DNA of 64,000 nucleotides, from the NCBI RefSeq assembly GCF_004345365.1, contig NZ_SLVF01000008.1:310001-374000 (forward strand), written 5' to 3'. The translations under genes were made by a program, and so were the position numbers. The stretch's first letter is position 1, and the number at the start of each line of letters is the position of its first letter. The notes under the pieces were generated by a model. It was given only the letters and a program-made list of their open reading frames with translations, was not told where the DNA came from and made no database searches. Positions 33,582 to 41,623 of the stretch are shown here, in pieces. Origin of the DNA: Kribbella sp. VKM Ac-2568 (GTDB lineage: Bacteria; Actinomycetota; Actinomycetes; Propionibacteriales; Kribbellaceae).

Positions 33582-36443
33582 TCAGCTCACGCTGAGCGTC
33601 TTGTTCGCGCTGATGGACTGGGCGTGGTCGGCATCCGCCGTGAACACGACCCGGTACGCGACCAGCCCACGAGCCTTGGGCTTGATGCCGAACGCGTAGT
33701 ACCCCGTCGAGGTCTGCTTGACCGACGCGATCGTCGTCCAGACCTTGTTCCCGTACTGCTGCAGGTAGACCAGCCGGGCCGAGTGCGCCGGGTTGACCGT
33801 GCCGGACAGCCTGGTGGTCGCCCCGAGCTTGATCGCCGCCGGTGCCAGCGTCGCCGACACGATCGGCTTCACCTCGACGGTGATGTTGGCGGTCCGGGTG
33901 CCCATCAGGTCCCCGTTGCCGAGGAACGCCATCGCGAACACCGACGACACCGCCGGCTTGTACGCGTAGCTCACGCTGCCGGTCGTCCCCGTCTTCAGGG
34001 TGGTGAGCAGCTTGAACGTGGAGACATTCTTAGGCCGCACGTAGACCGCCACCGGCAACCCGGCGTACGCCAAGTTGTCGATCCGTATCACGCTGCCCTT
34101 CAGCGTGATCGCACCACCGTAGTTGATCAGCGATCCGTTCGTGCTGATCGCCGACTTCATCCCGAGCAGTTGAGTCGTCGCAACGGGGCTGACCTTGCCA
34201 CTCCGGTCCTTGACCCAGGCAGCGAACGTGTACGTCGTCCCCTGCAACAGCCCGGTGTTCTTCACCGTCGTGCCGGTCCCCGCGTAGACCAGCGTCCCGG
34301 TGGTCGACGTCGGTGGCTTGCTGCCGACGTTGCGCCGCACGATCACCTGGTCGAAGTCGGGAATGGCCGGGATCTTCCAGCTCAGGGTGGCCGCCAGGTA
34401 GGCGCCCGTCGCATCGAACGTCCCGGCCACCGGCGGCACCAGGTCGACGGTGCGGAAGGTGGTCGTGAACGGCGCGATGGTGGCGCCGGCCGGGTTCTGC
34501 ACGCCACTGAGCCGGATCCGGTACGCCGTCGCCTCGACCAGCGGGCTCGTCGGGGTGAGGGTGACCTTGTTGGTCGCGGCATCGTAGGAGGGGGTGACGG
34601 GGACGGCCGCCCCGGTCTTCCCGTTGTAGAGGCGAACCGTGTCGGTGGTGACAGTGGCCGGCGCCAGGTCCTGCGTGAAAGTGATCGACGGCGCGACGTT
34701 CTGTGCCACGTTCACGCTGAAGTCCGGAACCGAGGCGTCCTTGACCAGGAGACGGGGCTCGGACGCACCGGGGCCACCCACACCGGACGGGTTGACGGTC
34801 AGCGTGTACTGACGGCTGTCCCGCGACCCGTTGTAGTTGCGGACCGAGATGTAGGCCGCTCCGGCGGGGAGGCTGACGTTGGTCGAGGCCGACTGGATCC
34901 CCGGGATCTCATAGCCGTCCGCGTCCTCGTCCGGCCGCGGCTTCTCAGCGGAACCGATCTGCTGGAAGTTCTGGTCGTAGACGGACACGACCGGGCCGAA
35001 GTTCTGCGCGAATTCCACCGAGTCGTACAGCGGGCCGGAGACCTTCACCGTGACGTTGCGGGCGGCGGCGGAGTCGACCTTGTACCAGTCGACGTCGCCC
35101 TCGGCGCCGATCGCCGCGGAGATGGAGCTACCCGTCAGCGGAGTCGCCCGGGCCGGGAAGTCGTTCCCGTCGGCGGCCGCCTGCGCGAAGTCCGCCGCCC
35201 ACGAGCCACCCAGAGCGGCGTACGCGTCGAGGATGCCGGCACCGTAGTACGGGTCGATGCCGCGCGGGCCGGCGTCACGGGCGGTGGCCTTGAGCCGCGC
35301 CACCACCTGGGCCGCCGTGAGGGTCGGGTACTTGTTCCGCACCAGCGCGGCGACGCCGGACACGATCGGGGCCGAGAACGACGTGCCGCTGCCCTGCCAG
35401 TACGGGAAGCTCGGGTCGAGGAACCTCGGCCCGGTGCTGACGATGTTGTAGCCGGGGGCCGAGATGTCGACCCAGTCGGCGTGCGAGCTGAAGCTCGTGG
35501 TCACGGCGTTGTCGTTGGTCGCGCCGACGGTGAGCGCCTCCGGATAGGCGGCTGGGTACTGCGGCACGTCGTCGCCGCTGTTGCCGGCGGACACCACCAC
35601 CACAACGCCCTGGGAGACGGCGTTGGCCACCGCGTCGCGCAGCACCGGGTCATCGCCAGGACCGCCCAGGGACAGGTTGATCACGCGGGCGCCGTGGGTG
35701 ACCGCCCAGTTGATGCCCGTGACGATGTCGGCGTCGCTGCCGCTGCCGTCCCGGTCGAGCACCTTGACCGGCATCACCTTGGCGTTCCAAGCGACTCCGG
35801 CGATGCCTTCGGTGTTGCTCGTGTTCGCGGCGATGATGCCGGACACGAACGTGCCGTGGAAGTTGTCGTCGTTCGGCGTCGTGCCCGGGTTGATCGTGTT
35901 GTAGCCGGGCACGGTGCGGCCGACCAGATCCGGGTGGCCGGCGTCGACACCGGTGTCCAGTACTGCGACCGTCTGGCTGCCGGCGGTCTTCGACAGGTCC
36001 CAGGCCTGGGGCATCCGAACGGTCGACAGGTACCGCTGGACGCCCTGCGCGTACGCGTCGTCGTTCGGTACCGCGCTGGCCTTGCGGGTGTAGTTGAGCG
36101 ACGCCAGTTCGACGCTGGGCTCGGCCTTCAGCTTCTTCAGCAGGTCAGGCGCGGGCACGGATCCGGTCACCTCGACCACATCGGACGTAACCGAGGTGGC
36201 GGCCTTGCCCGCGTGCTTGCTGAGTGCCTGCTTGCGGGCTGTGGTGGTGGCCTTGTCGCGGAACTTGACGACGACCGAGTTCGGCTCGTACGCCGGAGTG
36301 GCTTGGATCCCCGTGGAGAACTTGCGCTGCTTCGGCTCAGGCTGGGCGGCCTGGCCGGAGGAGCCGGTCACGGTGATGAGGGTGGCTGCTACCAGGGCGG
36401 CGGGGATGCCGAGGCGCAGTACGTGGGCAGGGCGGAACAACAA
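33582..36443 (-). CDS. Secreted S8 subtilisin-like serine protease with C-terminal Ig-like domains
   Basis: Protein of about 953 residues. A signal peptide spans roughly residues 1-33 (PAALVAATLITVTG...GQAAQ), followed by an inhibitor-like propeptide. The catalytic triad is visible: Asp163 in TVAVLDTGVDAGHPD, His196 in DDNFHGTFVSGI and Ser355 in GSGTSFSAPIVSG, with the oxyanion Asn in VVSAGNSGDD. Behind it come a PPC-like domain (about 430-560), a Big_5/fibronectin-type region (about 575-760) and two bacterial Ig-like modules to the end. TTG 36443 or 36440 is the likely start; a TTG at 36512 is possible. The family digests extracellular protein. Confidence 0.9.
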   Translation of the reverse strand: MLFRPAHVLRLGIPAALVAATLITVTGSSGQAAQPEPKQRKFSTGIQATPAYEPNSVVVKFRDKATTTARKQALSKHAGKAATSVTSDVVEVTGSVPAPDLLKKLKAEPSVELASLNYTRKASAVPNDDAYAQGVQRYLSTVRMPQAWDLSKTAGSQTVAVLDTGVDAGHPDLVGRTVPGYNTINPGTTPNDDNFHGTFVSGIIAANTSNTEGIAGVAWNAKVMPVKVLDRDGSGSDADIVTGINWAVTHGARVINLSLGGPGDDPVLRDAVANAVSQGVVVVVSAGNSGDDVPQYPAAYPEALTVGATNDNAVTTSFSSHADWVDISAPGYNIVSTGPRFLDPSFPYWQGSGTSFSAPIVSGVAALVRNKYPTLTAAQVVARLKATARDAGPRGIDPYYGAGILDAYAALGGSWAADFAQAAADGNDFPARATPLTGSSISAAIGAEGDVDWYKVDSAAARNVTVKVSGPLYDSVEFAQNFGPVVSVYDQNFQQIGSAEKPRPDEDADGYEIPGIQSASTNVSLPAGAAYISVRNYNGSRDSRQYTLTVNPSGVGGPGASEPRLLVKDASVPDFSVNVAQNVAPSITFTQDLAPATVTTDTVRLYNGKTGAAVPVTPSYDAATNKVTLTPTSPLVEATAYRIRLSGVQNPAGATIAPFTTTFRTVDLVPPVAGTFDATGAYLAATLSWKIPAIPDFDQVIVRRNVGSKPPTSTTGTLVYAGTGTTVKNTGLLQGTTYTFAAWVKDRSGKVSPVATTQLLGMKSAISTNGSLINYGGAITLKGSVIRIDNLAYAGLPVAVYVRPKNVSTFKLLTTLKTGTTGSVSYAYKPAVSSVFAMAFLGNGDLMGTRTANITVEVKPIVSATLAPAAIKLGATTRLSGTVNPAHSARLVYLQQYGNKVWTTIASVKQTSTGYYAFGIKPKARGLVAYRVVFTADADHAQSISANKTLSVS

Positions 36444-36609
36444 GGGACCCCCCCAAGGGTCTTGATGAGACAGAGGGCCGGAGTATGTCAGATGCGGGCG
36501 GCCGATCCGCAACTCGGTTCTGATGTCAAAAGCTGCAATCTTGCCTCGACGTCACTTTCGTGGACCGCCCTTGCTGGGTGGGGTTTCCGCGCGACGACGA
36601 GGAGAACTT

Positions 36610-36954
36610 ATGAAGTACATGCTGCTGATCCGGCCGGAGGTGGACTTCGACGGCGAGGTGCCGGCGGAGATGGTCGCGGCGACGCGGGCCTGGGTGGCGG
36701 AGATGACCGAGCGGGGCGTGCGGCAGCAGGGCGCGGCGTTGCGCCCGCCGGCCGAGGCGACCGGGGTCCGCCGGCGGGCCGGCAAGGTGGTCGCCACCGA
36801 CGGGCCGTTCGCCGAGTCCAAGGAGCAGATGGGCGGCTTCGACCTGATCGACTGCCGCGACCTCGACGAGGCGATCGAGATCGCCGCCAAGCACCCCGTG
36901 GCGGCGATCGGCATGGTCGAGATCCGCGCCCTGGAGGAGGACTTCGACGCGTAG
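36610..36954 (+). CDS. YciI-family protein
   Basis: Small protein of 114 residues, MKYMLLIRPE at the N-terminus, with the family hallmark VVATDGPFAESKEQMGGF near residue 60 and a ferredoxin-like fold. YciI/DGPF proteins in actinobacteria are often encoded beside an ECF sigma factor, but none is here. ATG 36610 follows GGAG. It is divergent from the subtilase and followed by a dienelactone hydrolase gene 130 bp later. Reaction unknown. A second, more distant family member lies at 60703-61092. Confidence 0.88.
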   Translation: MKYMLLIRPEVDFDGEVPAEMVAATRAWVAEMTERGVRQQGAALRPPAEATGVRRRAGKVVATDGPFAESKEQMGGFDLIDCRDLDEAIEIAAKHPVAAIGMVEIRALEEDFDA

Positions 36955-36978
36955 TCCCGATCCCGCACTCCGGGCCGT

Positions 36979-37019
36979 ACGGCGGGGCGCGCCCTCGCGC
37001 TGCACGGCGGGGCGCGCCC
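36979..37019 (+). repeat. 16-bp direct repeat with 25-bp period
   Basis: ACGGCGGGGCGCGCCC occurs at 36979-36994 and again at 37004-37019, 25 bp apart, between the YciI and dienelactone hydrolase genes. Confidence 0.6.
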
Positions 37020-37084
37020 AACACCCGGTCGGCGGCCTCTTCGGGTCCTACGCTGGTTGATCCCCGAGGCGAGGAGATCTCGAG

Positions 37085-37924
37085 ATGGCCGGTACCGCAC
37101 CGAGTTCCGACCTGACCGGCTGGCGGCGGGCGCCCTTCAGCGGTGCAGGCCTGACCTACGACTGCTACGAGAAGGGCTCGGGACCGGGCGTCGTGCTGAT
37201 CCCGGAGATCCCCGGCATCACCCCGTACGTGCTCGGGCTCGGCGATCACCTGGTCGGCGAGGGCTTCACGGTGGTGATCCCGTCCCCGTTCGGTGAGCCC
37301 GGGCGGCCGGAGTCTCTGGGCGCGGTGGCCCGGGTCATGCCGCGGCTCTGCGTCTCGGCCGAGTTCCGCGCGTTCGCGGTCGACGCTCAGCGCCCGATCA
37401 CGGCGTACCTGCGAGCCGTCGCTGCCGACCTGGCCACCCGTACGCCGGGACGCGGCGTCGGCGTGATCGGGATGTGTTTCACCGGGGGATTCGCGCTCGC
37501 GACGGCGGTGGACGAGGCCGTCCTCGCGCCGGTGCTGAGCCAGCCGGCCACACCGTTCCCGGTGAGTGCGAAGCGGCGCCGCGATCCGGGGGTCTCGCGG
37601 GGCGAGCTCGAGCGGGTGGTGGAGCGCTCTCGCACGGACGGGCTCTGCGTTCTCGGCCTGCGTTTCAGCGCGGACCGGGCGGTCCCGGACGAGCGGTTCG
37701 CCACCCTGCGCGAGCACCTCGGCGAAGCCTTCGAGGTGATCGAGCTCGACTCCGGCCCGGGCAACCCGGGCGGCTTCCGGAAGAGCGCTCACTCCGTTCT
37801 CACCGGCGAGGTCCGCGAGGATCCGCCCAACCCGGCGCTCGACGCCCGCGCCCGCGTGGTCGCCTTCCTCCGCACCCACCTCACCGGCCCCACCCCACCC
37901 CTGGACCCCAGTCACATCATCTGA
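37085..37924 (+). CDS. Dienelactone hydrolase-family protein
   Basis: Alpha/beta hydrolase of 279 residues. The nucleophile is Cys in GVIGMCFTGGFALA near residue 135, the arrangement used by dienelactone hydrolases (G-x-C-x-G-G). The early strand VVLIPEIPGITPYVLGLGDH contains the catalytic Glu region, and the acid and His should be near VLGLRFSADRAVPDE and RKSAHSVLTGE. ATG 37085 has GGCGAGGAG upstream. It probably hydrolyses an ester or lactone; the natural substrate is unknown. Confidence 0.87.
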   Translation: MAGTAPSSDLTGWRRAPFSGAGLTYDCYEKGSGPGVVLIPEIPGITPYVLGLGDHLVGEGFTVVIPSPFGEPGRPESLGAVARVMPRLCVSAEFRAFAVDAQRPITAYLRAVAADLATRTPGRGVGVIGMCFTGGFALATAVDEAVLAPVLSQPATPFPVSAKRRRDPGVSRGELERVVERSRTDGLCVLGLRFSADRAVPDERFATLREHLGEAFEVIELDSGPGNPGGFRKSAHSVLTGEVREDPPNPALDARARVVAFLRTHLTGPTPPLDPSHII

Positions 37925-38343
37925 CCCACCCGGCACCAGCTCTGGACATCGGGTCCCGTGTCCGGCCGGTCCGTCGTAGTGTTGGCCGAAGTCCTTGTAC
38001 TGAAGGGATCCGGGGCTCCTTTGTTACTGGGCAGTTCAAGTGAGATCCAGGTGTAGTCGTGTGAGGACGCACTGTCACGCATCCTCACGTACGGCTGCGG
38101 AGTGTTAAGTCGGCGTATGGAATTCGGTCTGTGTGATTCGGCCGGGGAAGGGTTGGGAACTGGTTTAGGTTAGGACTGGTTGTTGTTGCTCTGGGGCGGG
38201 ATTCCGGCGGCAGAACCGTCCGAATCGTTGCTCTGTGCAAGGCTTGTTCAGCCCTGTGTGACGCTCGGTGATTTGCTCTGGCCGCACCCCCCGCGGACAT
38301 GGCACCATCGGCCACCGGGGAGCTAAGTATCAGGGGGCTGCGA
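37925..38343. other. Intergenic region, 419 bp
   Basis: No gene is credible here. It is less GC-rich than its surroundings from about 38110 to 38280. It contains an inverted repeat at 38061-38088, and CTAAGTAT around 38323-38330 could be part of a promoter for the next gene. Confidence 0.5.
38061..38088. repeat. Inverted repeat GTGAGGA...TCCTCAC
   Basis: Perfect 7-bp arms at 38061-38067 and 38082-38088 with a 14-nt loop that itself holds CGC and GCA. Either a terminator after the dienelactone hydrolase or a regulatory hairpin before the next gene. Confidence 0.45.
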
Positions 38344-39387
38344 ATGGCGAAGACCAAGCGGGCGAACCACAGGACCGGAACAGAACGTAGTTCCTGGACG
38401 GCGAACGGTGCGGTCGACGAGGCAGGCGCGGACCAGGCAGACCGGGACCCCGAGGACGGCCCGGCTGATCACGCTACCGGCAGGAATGGTCACTCAGAAG
38501 ACGTGTTCGCTGGCAATGGAGTATCGACGCCGGGGCAGAACGGCCGCCCCGGATCCAATGGCACGTCCGGTCCCAAGGGTCCGGGCGGCGCGGCAGGCGG
38601 CCAGAACGGCCGAGGCCAGCTCGCGCCGGCCCCGCGCGACGGCGCGCCGGGCCAGGCCGGCCCGCCAGGCGGCCCGGGCCAGAACGGCCACGGACCGCAC
38701 GGACCGGCCCAGAACGGAACCGGCCAGAACCAGACCGGCCAGGACCAGACCGGCCAGAACGGACCAGCCCAGACCGGTCCAGCGCAGCAGGCCCGGCCGG
38801 CGCAGAACGGACCCGGGCAGAACGGGCCGGCGCAGAACCTGCCCGGAATGCCGCAGAACAGGACGAACGGTGGGAACGGGCAGGCCCGCGACCCGCAGGC
38901 TCGCTCGGCCGGATTCGGTACGCCGGTCCGGGTGGACGAGATCGCCGTCGCGGCCATGGCCTTGTCCGAGGGGCTTCATGCAGCCACCCGGGGCCTGCCC
39001 GAGTCGGTGGAGTCCCGGCAGTTCCGGCGCGACCTCGACGAGGCGGCGGACACGTTCCGCAACGTCGCGAGCGAACTGGAGACGACAGCCGGCAACCTGA
39101 TCCGTCTCGCCGCGAGCGAGGGTCAGGCCTGTGGCGTGACCTGGGGCATCTGCCCCGAGCACGGCCTCAGCCTGATGAGCGTCGGTGAGACCGTCACCTG
39201 CCGCGTCCTCGGCTGCTACCGCGAGAACGAGGACGTCGTCGAGCAGTGCACGCAGCCCGTCGCCTATCGGGTCGTCGACGCCGTGGGCCCGGCTCTGATG
39301 ACCTGCTCCGGCCACGCCATCGCCTGCCGCCTGCACCTCGATGGCGCCGTCATCACGCTCGCCTCGGACAGCCTCGAGCTCCTCTAG
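38344..39387 (+). CDS. Unrecognised protein: Gln/Asn/Gly-rich N-terminal half, Cys/His-rich C-terminal domain
   Basis: Protein of 347 residues that I do not recognise. Residues ~20-195 are low-complexity, built from short QNGPGQ/TGQ/AQN units with almost no hydrophobic residues, so probably disordered. Residues ~195-347 look folded: a helical pair (DEIAVAAMALSEGLHAATRG and RRDLDEAADTFRNVASELE), then a Cys/His-rich stretch with CGVTWGICPEHG, CRVLGC, CTQPV and CSGHAIACRLHL that could bind zinc or form disulfides. No signal peptide or membrane helix. ATG 38344 has GGGGG nearby. It stands alone, with no operon partners. Confidence 0.75.
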   Translation: MAKTKRANHRTGTERSSWTANGAVDEAGADQADRDPEDGPADHATGRNGHSEDVFAGNGVSTPGQNGRPGSNGTSGPKGPGGAAGGQNGRGQLAPAPRDGAPGQAGPPGGPGQNGHGPHGPAQNGTGQNQTGQDQTGQNGPAQTGPAQQARPAQNGPGQNGPAQNLPGMPQNRTNGGNGQARDPQARSAGFGTPVRVDEIAVAAMALSEGLHAATRGLPESVESRQFRRDLDEAADTFRNVASELETTAGNLIRLAASEGQACGVTWGICPEHGLSLMSVGETVTCRVLGCYRENEDVVEQCTQPVAYRVVDAVGPALMTCSGHAIACRLHLDGAVITLASDSLELL

Positions 39388-39472
39388 CTCCAGGATCCGC
39401 ACGCGCGCCCGCCCCCGGCCTCTGGTCGGGGGCTTCGGCGTGAGCCCCCGACTCCACCTCCGCCAGGGCATG

Positions 39473-39518
39473 AAGCCGGGTGGCCTTCGCGTTCTAAAGC
39501 CGGGGCCTTCGCGTTCTA
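39473..39518 (+). repeat. Tandem duplication of ~23 bp
   Basis: AAGCCGGGTGGCCTTCGCG continues to GTTCTA at 39496 and is repeated as AAGCCGGGGCCTTCGCG to GTTCTA at 39518. The second copy runs into the 3' end of the GH71/99-like remnant. Confidence 0.6.
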
Positions 39519-40100
39519 CTGGATGCGGCAGGACGTGAGGTGGTCGTTGGCGTTGGGGGAGAGGGCGACGAAGTTCGGGGTGTCCGCGGTACGGGTCCAG
39601 GACTGCCCGGTGAAGTTGTCCTCCGCGTAGATCGTGACCGACCAGCCCGCCGGAACGTCCGCCTTCATCTCCGACTGCATGTTCGTCCAGCCGGTGGCGT
39701 CGTACATGATGTAGAACTTCCGGCCGTGCTGCTCGGCGGCCTGGCGGACCTTTGCGGCCATCGCGTCCCGGGTCGGGCCTTCGCCGCCGGTCGGGTTGAA
39801 CCGCTGCAGCGCGGCGGTGTCGCAGCCGTTCTGCTGCATCCACTGGAAGTGCGTGTTGACCGTCTGCTGGTCGTACGACGAGAACAGCTTGGCGGGCTGG
39901 CCGTTCCCGAGGTTCGAGTACGCCGTCTGGTAGGTGGCGGTGTAGTCGCGGACGTCGGGCCAACTGCCGAGCGCGTTGTTGGTCGGCGCCGGGGACTGGC
40001 CCGAAGGGGCCGGGCAGGACTGCGGAGAGTGGCACCGAGCGTACAAACCGTGGCGGCAGGAGACAAGACGGCATCGCAAGATTTGGGCTTGAGTCTGCAA
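39516..40100 (-). pseudogene. Decayed GH71/99-like glycosidase, N-terminal and internal deletions
   Basis: The 194-residue frame contains SWPDVRDYTATYQTAYSNLG, SSYDQQTVNTHFQWMQQNG and KFYIMYDATGWTNMQSE, which belong to the N-terminal third of secreted GH71/99-like glycosidases. After EMKAD it jumps directly to PAGWSVTIYAEDNFTGQSW and ends SPNANDHLTSCRIQ, a crystallin-like C-terminal module. Several hundred residues of the catalytic barrel are therefore missing. The N-terminus has no signal peptide and starts in mid-domain, so the 5' end is lost as well. The product cannot be a functional glycosidase. Confidence 0.7.
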
Positions 40101-40205
40101 ATTGCGATCGACAGCTCACGGAGAGCGTTCCCCGAGTCAGAAACGGCAGAGCCTCACGCTCGGCTGCAATCTCGCGGTGATCTGAAGAAACCTGCTCGCA
40201 ACGTC

Positions 40206-40254
40206 TTGACGCAGTGTGCTCGGATACTTAGTTTGTTGGCTCAACAGACAAAGT
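40206..40254 (+). promoter_or_regulatory. Promoter and ROK operator of the xylose operon
   Basis: A -35-like TTGACG (40206-40211) and a -10-like TAGTTT (40229-40234) are 17 bp apart. Overlapping the -10 is a near-palindrome: ACTTAGTTTGTTG (40226-40238), GCT, CAACAGACAAAGT (40242-40254), with 11 of 13 positions symmetric. Its size and AT-rich arms fit ROK/XylR-type operators, and the first gene downstream encodes a ROK regulator. Confidence 0.65.
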
Positions 40255-40345
40255 CTGTGACTGGCATCACAACCACGCCGAGGGGCCTCATGAGGCGGCG
40301 TGCGGGGATGCCGTTCTTCTGTCGGGGGAGAAGGGGGTGGGGCTG

Positions 40346-41623
40346 ATGACGCTGACCGAGGGCAGTCGTCCGGGCCGCGGGGTTGTCGCGGCCGATCACG
40401 TGTCGCTCCGCCGCAACAACCTCTCCGTCGTCCTGCGGCACGTCCGGGAGAACGGATCGCGCTCCCGCGCCCGGATCGCCGCGGACACCGGCCTCAACAA
40501 GGCCACCGTCAGCAGCCTCGTCGCCGAACTCGTCGAGCGCGGCCTGCTCCGCGAAGGTCAGGCCGAGTCCGAGCGCGGCGCTCTCGGCCGGCCGGGTCAA
40601 CTGGTCGAGCTCGACGGCCGCAGCGTCTGCGGCGTCGGCGCCGAGATCAACGTCGACTACCTCGCTGTCACCGCGCTCGACCTCAGCGGCGAGACGGTGA
40701 CGGAGCGCCGCGTCCCCCTCGACGTCGCCCACCTGGACCCCGGTACGACGCTCGACCACCTGGCTGAGCTGATCCGCGAGGCGGTGGCGGCGGTGGGCGC
40801 CCGAGGTGGCCAGACGGCCGGGGTCACCCTGGCCGTGCCCGGGTTGGTCCAGAGCACCACCGGCTCCCTCAAGCTCGCCCCGAACCTCGGCTGGAAAGAG
40901 GTCCCGGTGGTCGAGGAGATGCGCGCCCGCCTCGGTGACCCGGCGTACAAGGTGCGGGTGGACAACGAGGCGAACCTGGCCGCGCTGGCGGCGTACTCGG
41001 AGATGAAGGGTGACGACGGCAAAGTCGAGGACCTGGTGCTGCTGACCGGCGCGGTCGGTGTCGGCGGCGGCATGGTCACCGGCGGGCACCTGCTGCGGGG
41101 CGGCCACGGGTTCAGCGGCGAGGTCGGGCACATGCCGGTCGCCCCGGTCGGCGGCACCTGCGGCTGCGGCCGCACCGGCTGCTGGGAGACCGTCGTCGGC
41201 CTGACGGCCCTGCTGAACAAGGCGACCGATGCGGACGACCCGGTCCGCGACCCGTCGCTCGACGTGGAGCAGCGACTGGCGGAGATCACCCGGCGGGCCG
41301 AGGCCGGGGGAGCCCGGACGCTGCGGGCGTTGGCAGATGTAGGTACCTGGCTGGGAATTGGGGGAGCGATCCTGGTGAACATCCTGAACCCTGACGTGCT
41401 CGTGCTGGGTGGCTACTTCGCCGTCCTCGGGCCGTGGCTGAAAGAACCGCTGGAGAGCGCGATCCGCGAGCGCGTGATCGCTCCGGACGGTGGCGGTTGC
41501 CGGGTGGTGCAGTCGGAGCTCGGCTTCGCCGCGGCGGTGCGCGGTGGCGCGCAGATCTCGCTGGACCAGGTCTTCCTCGACCCCACACTCGTGGGTCGCG
41601 ACGCGGCAGGAGTAGCCCAATGA
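40346..41623 (+). CDS. xylR: ROK-family regulator of the sugar operon (XylR-like)
   Basis: Regulator of 425 residues: N-terminal winged helix (RARIAADTGLNKATVSSLVA) and an actin-like sugar-binding ROK domain with VLLTGAVGVGGGMVTGG and the zinc motif GHMPVAPVGGTCGCGRTGCW. ATG 40346 follows a G-rich Shine-Dalgarno. It is the first gene of a tightly packed operon with an RbsA-type importer and xylose isomerase; its stop overlaps the ATPase start (ATGA). Autoregulation through the palindrome at 40226-40254, relieved by xylose or a related sugar, is inferred. Confidence 0.87.
   Translation: MTLTEGSRPGRGVVAADHVSLRRNNLSVVLRHVRENGSRSRARIAADTGLNKATVSSLVAELVERGLLREGQAESERGALGRPGQLVELDGRSVCGVGAEINVDYLAVTALDLSGETVTERRVPLDVAHLDPGTTLDHLAELIREAVAAVGARGGQTAGVTLAVPGLVQSTTGSLKLAPNLGWKEVPVVEEMRARLGDPAYKVRVDNEANLAALAAYSEMKGDDGKVEDLVLLTGAVGVGGGMVTGGHLLRGGHGFSGEVGHMPVAPVGGTCGCGRTGCWETVVGLTALLNKATDADDPVRDPSLDVEQRLAEITRRAEAGGARTLRALADVGTWLGIGGAILVNILNPDVLVLGGYFAVLGPWLKEPLESAIRERVIAPDGGGCRVVQSELGFAAAVRGGAQISLDQVFLDPTLVGRDAAGVAQ

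Noticed and set aside
33534..37115. 1193-codon plus-strand ORF
   Set aside because: It is antisense to the subtilase, whose signal peptide, catalytic triad and domains are clear; the antisense product is Arg/Gly/Val-rich with no domain.
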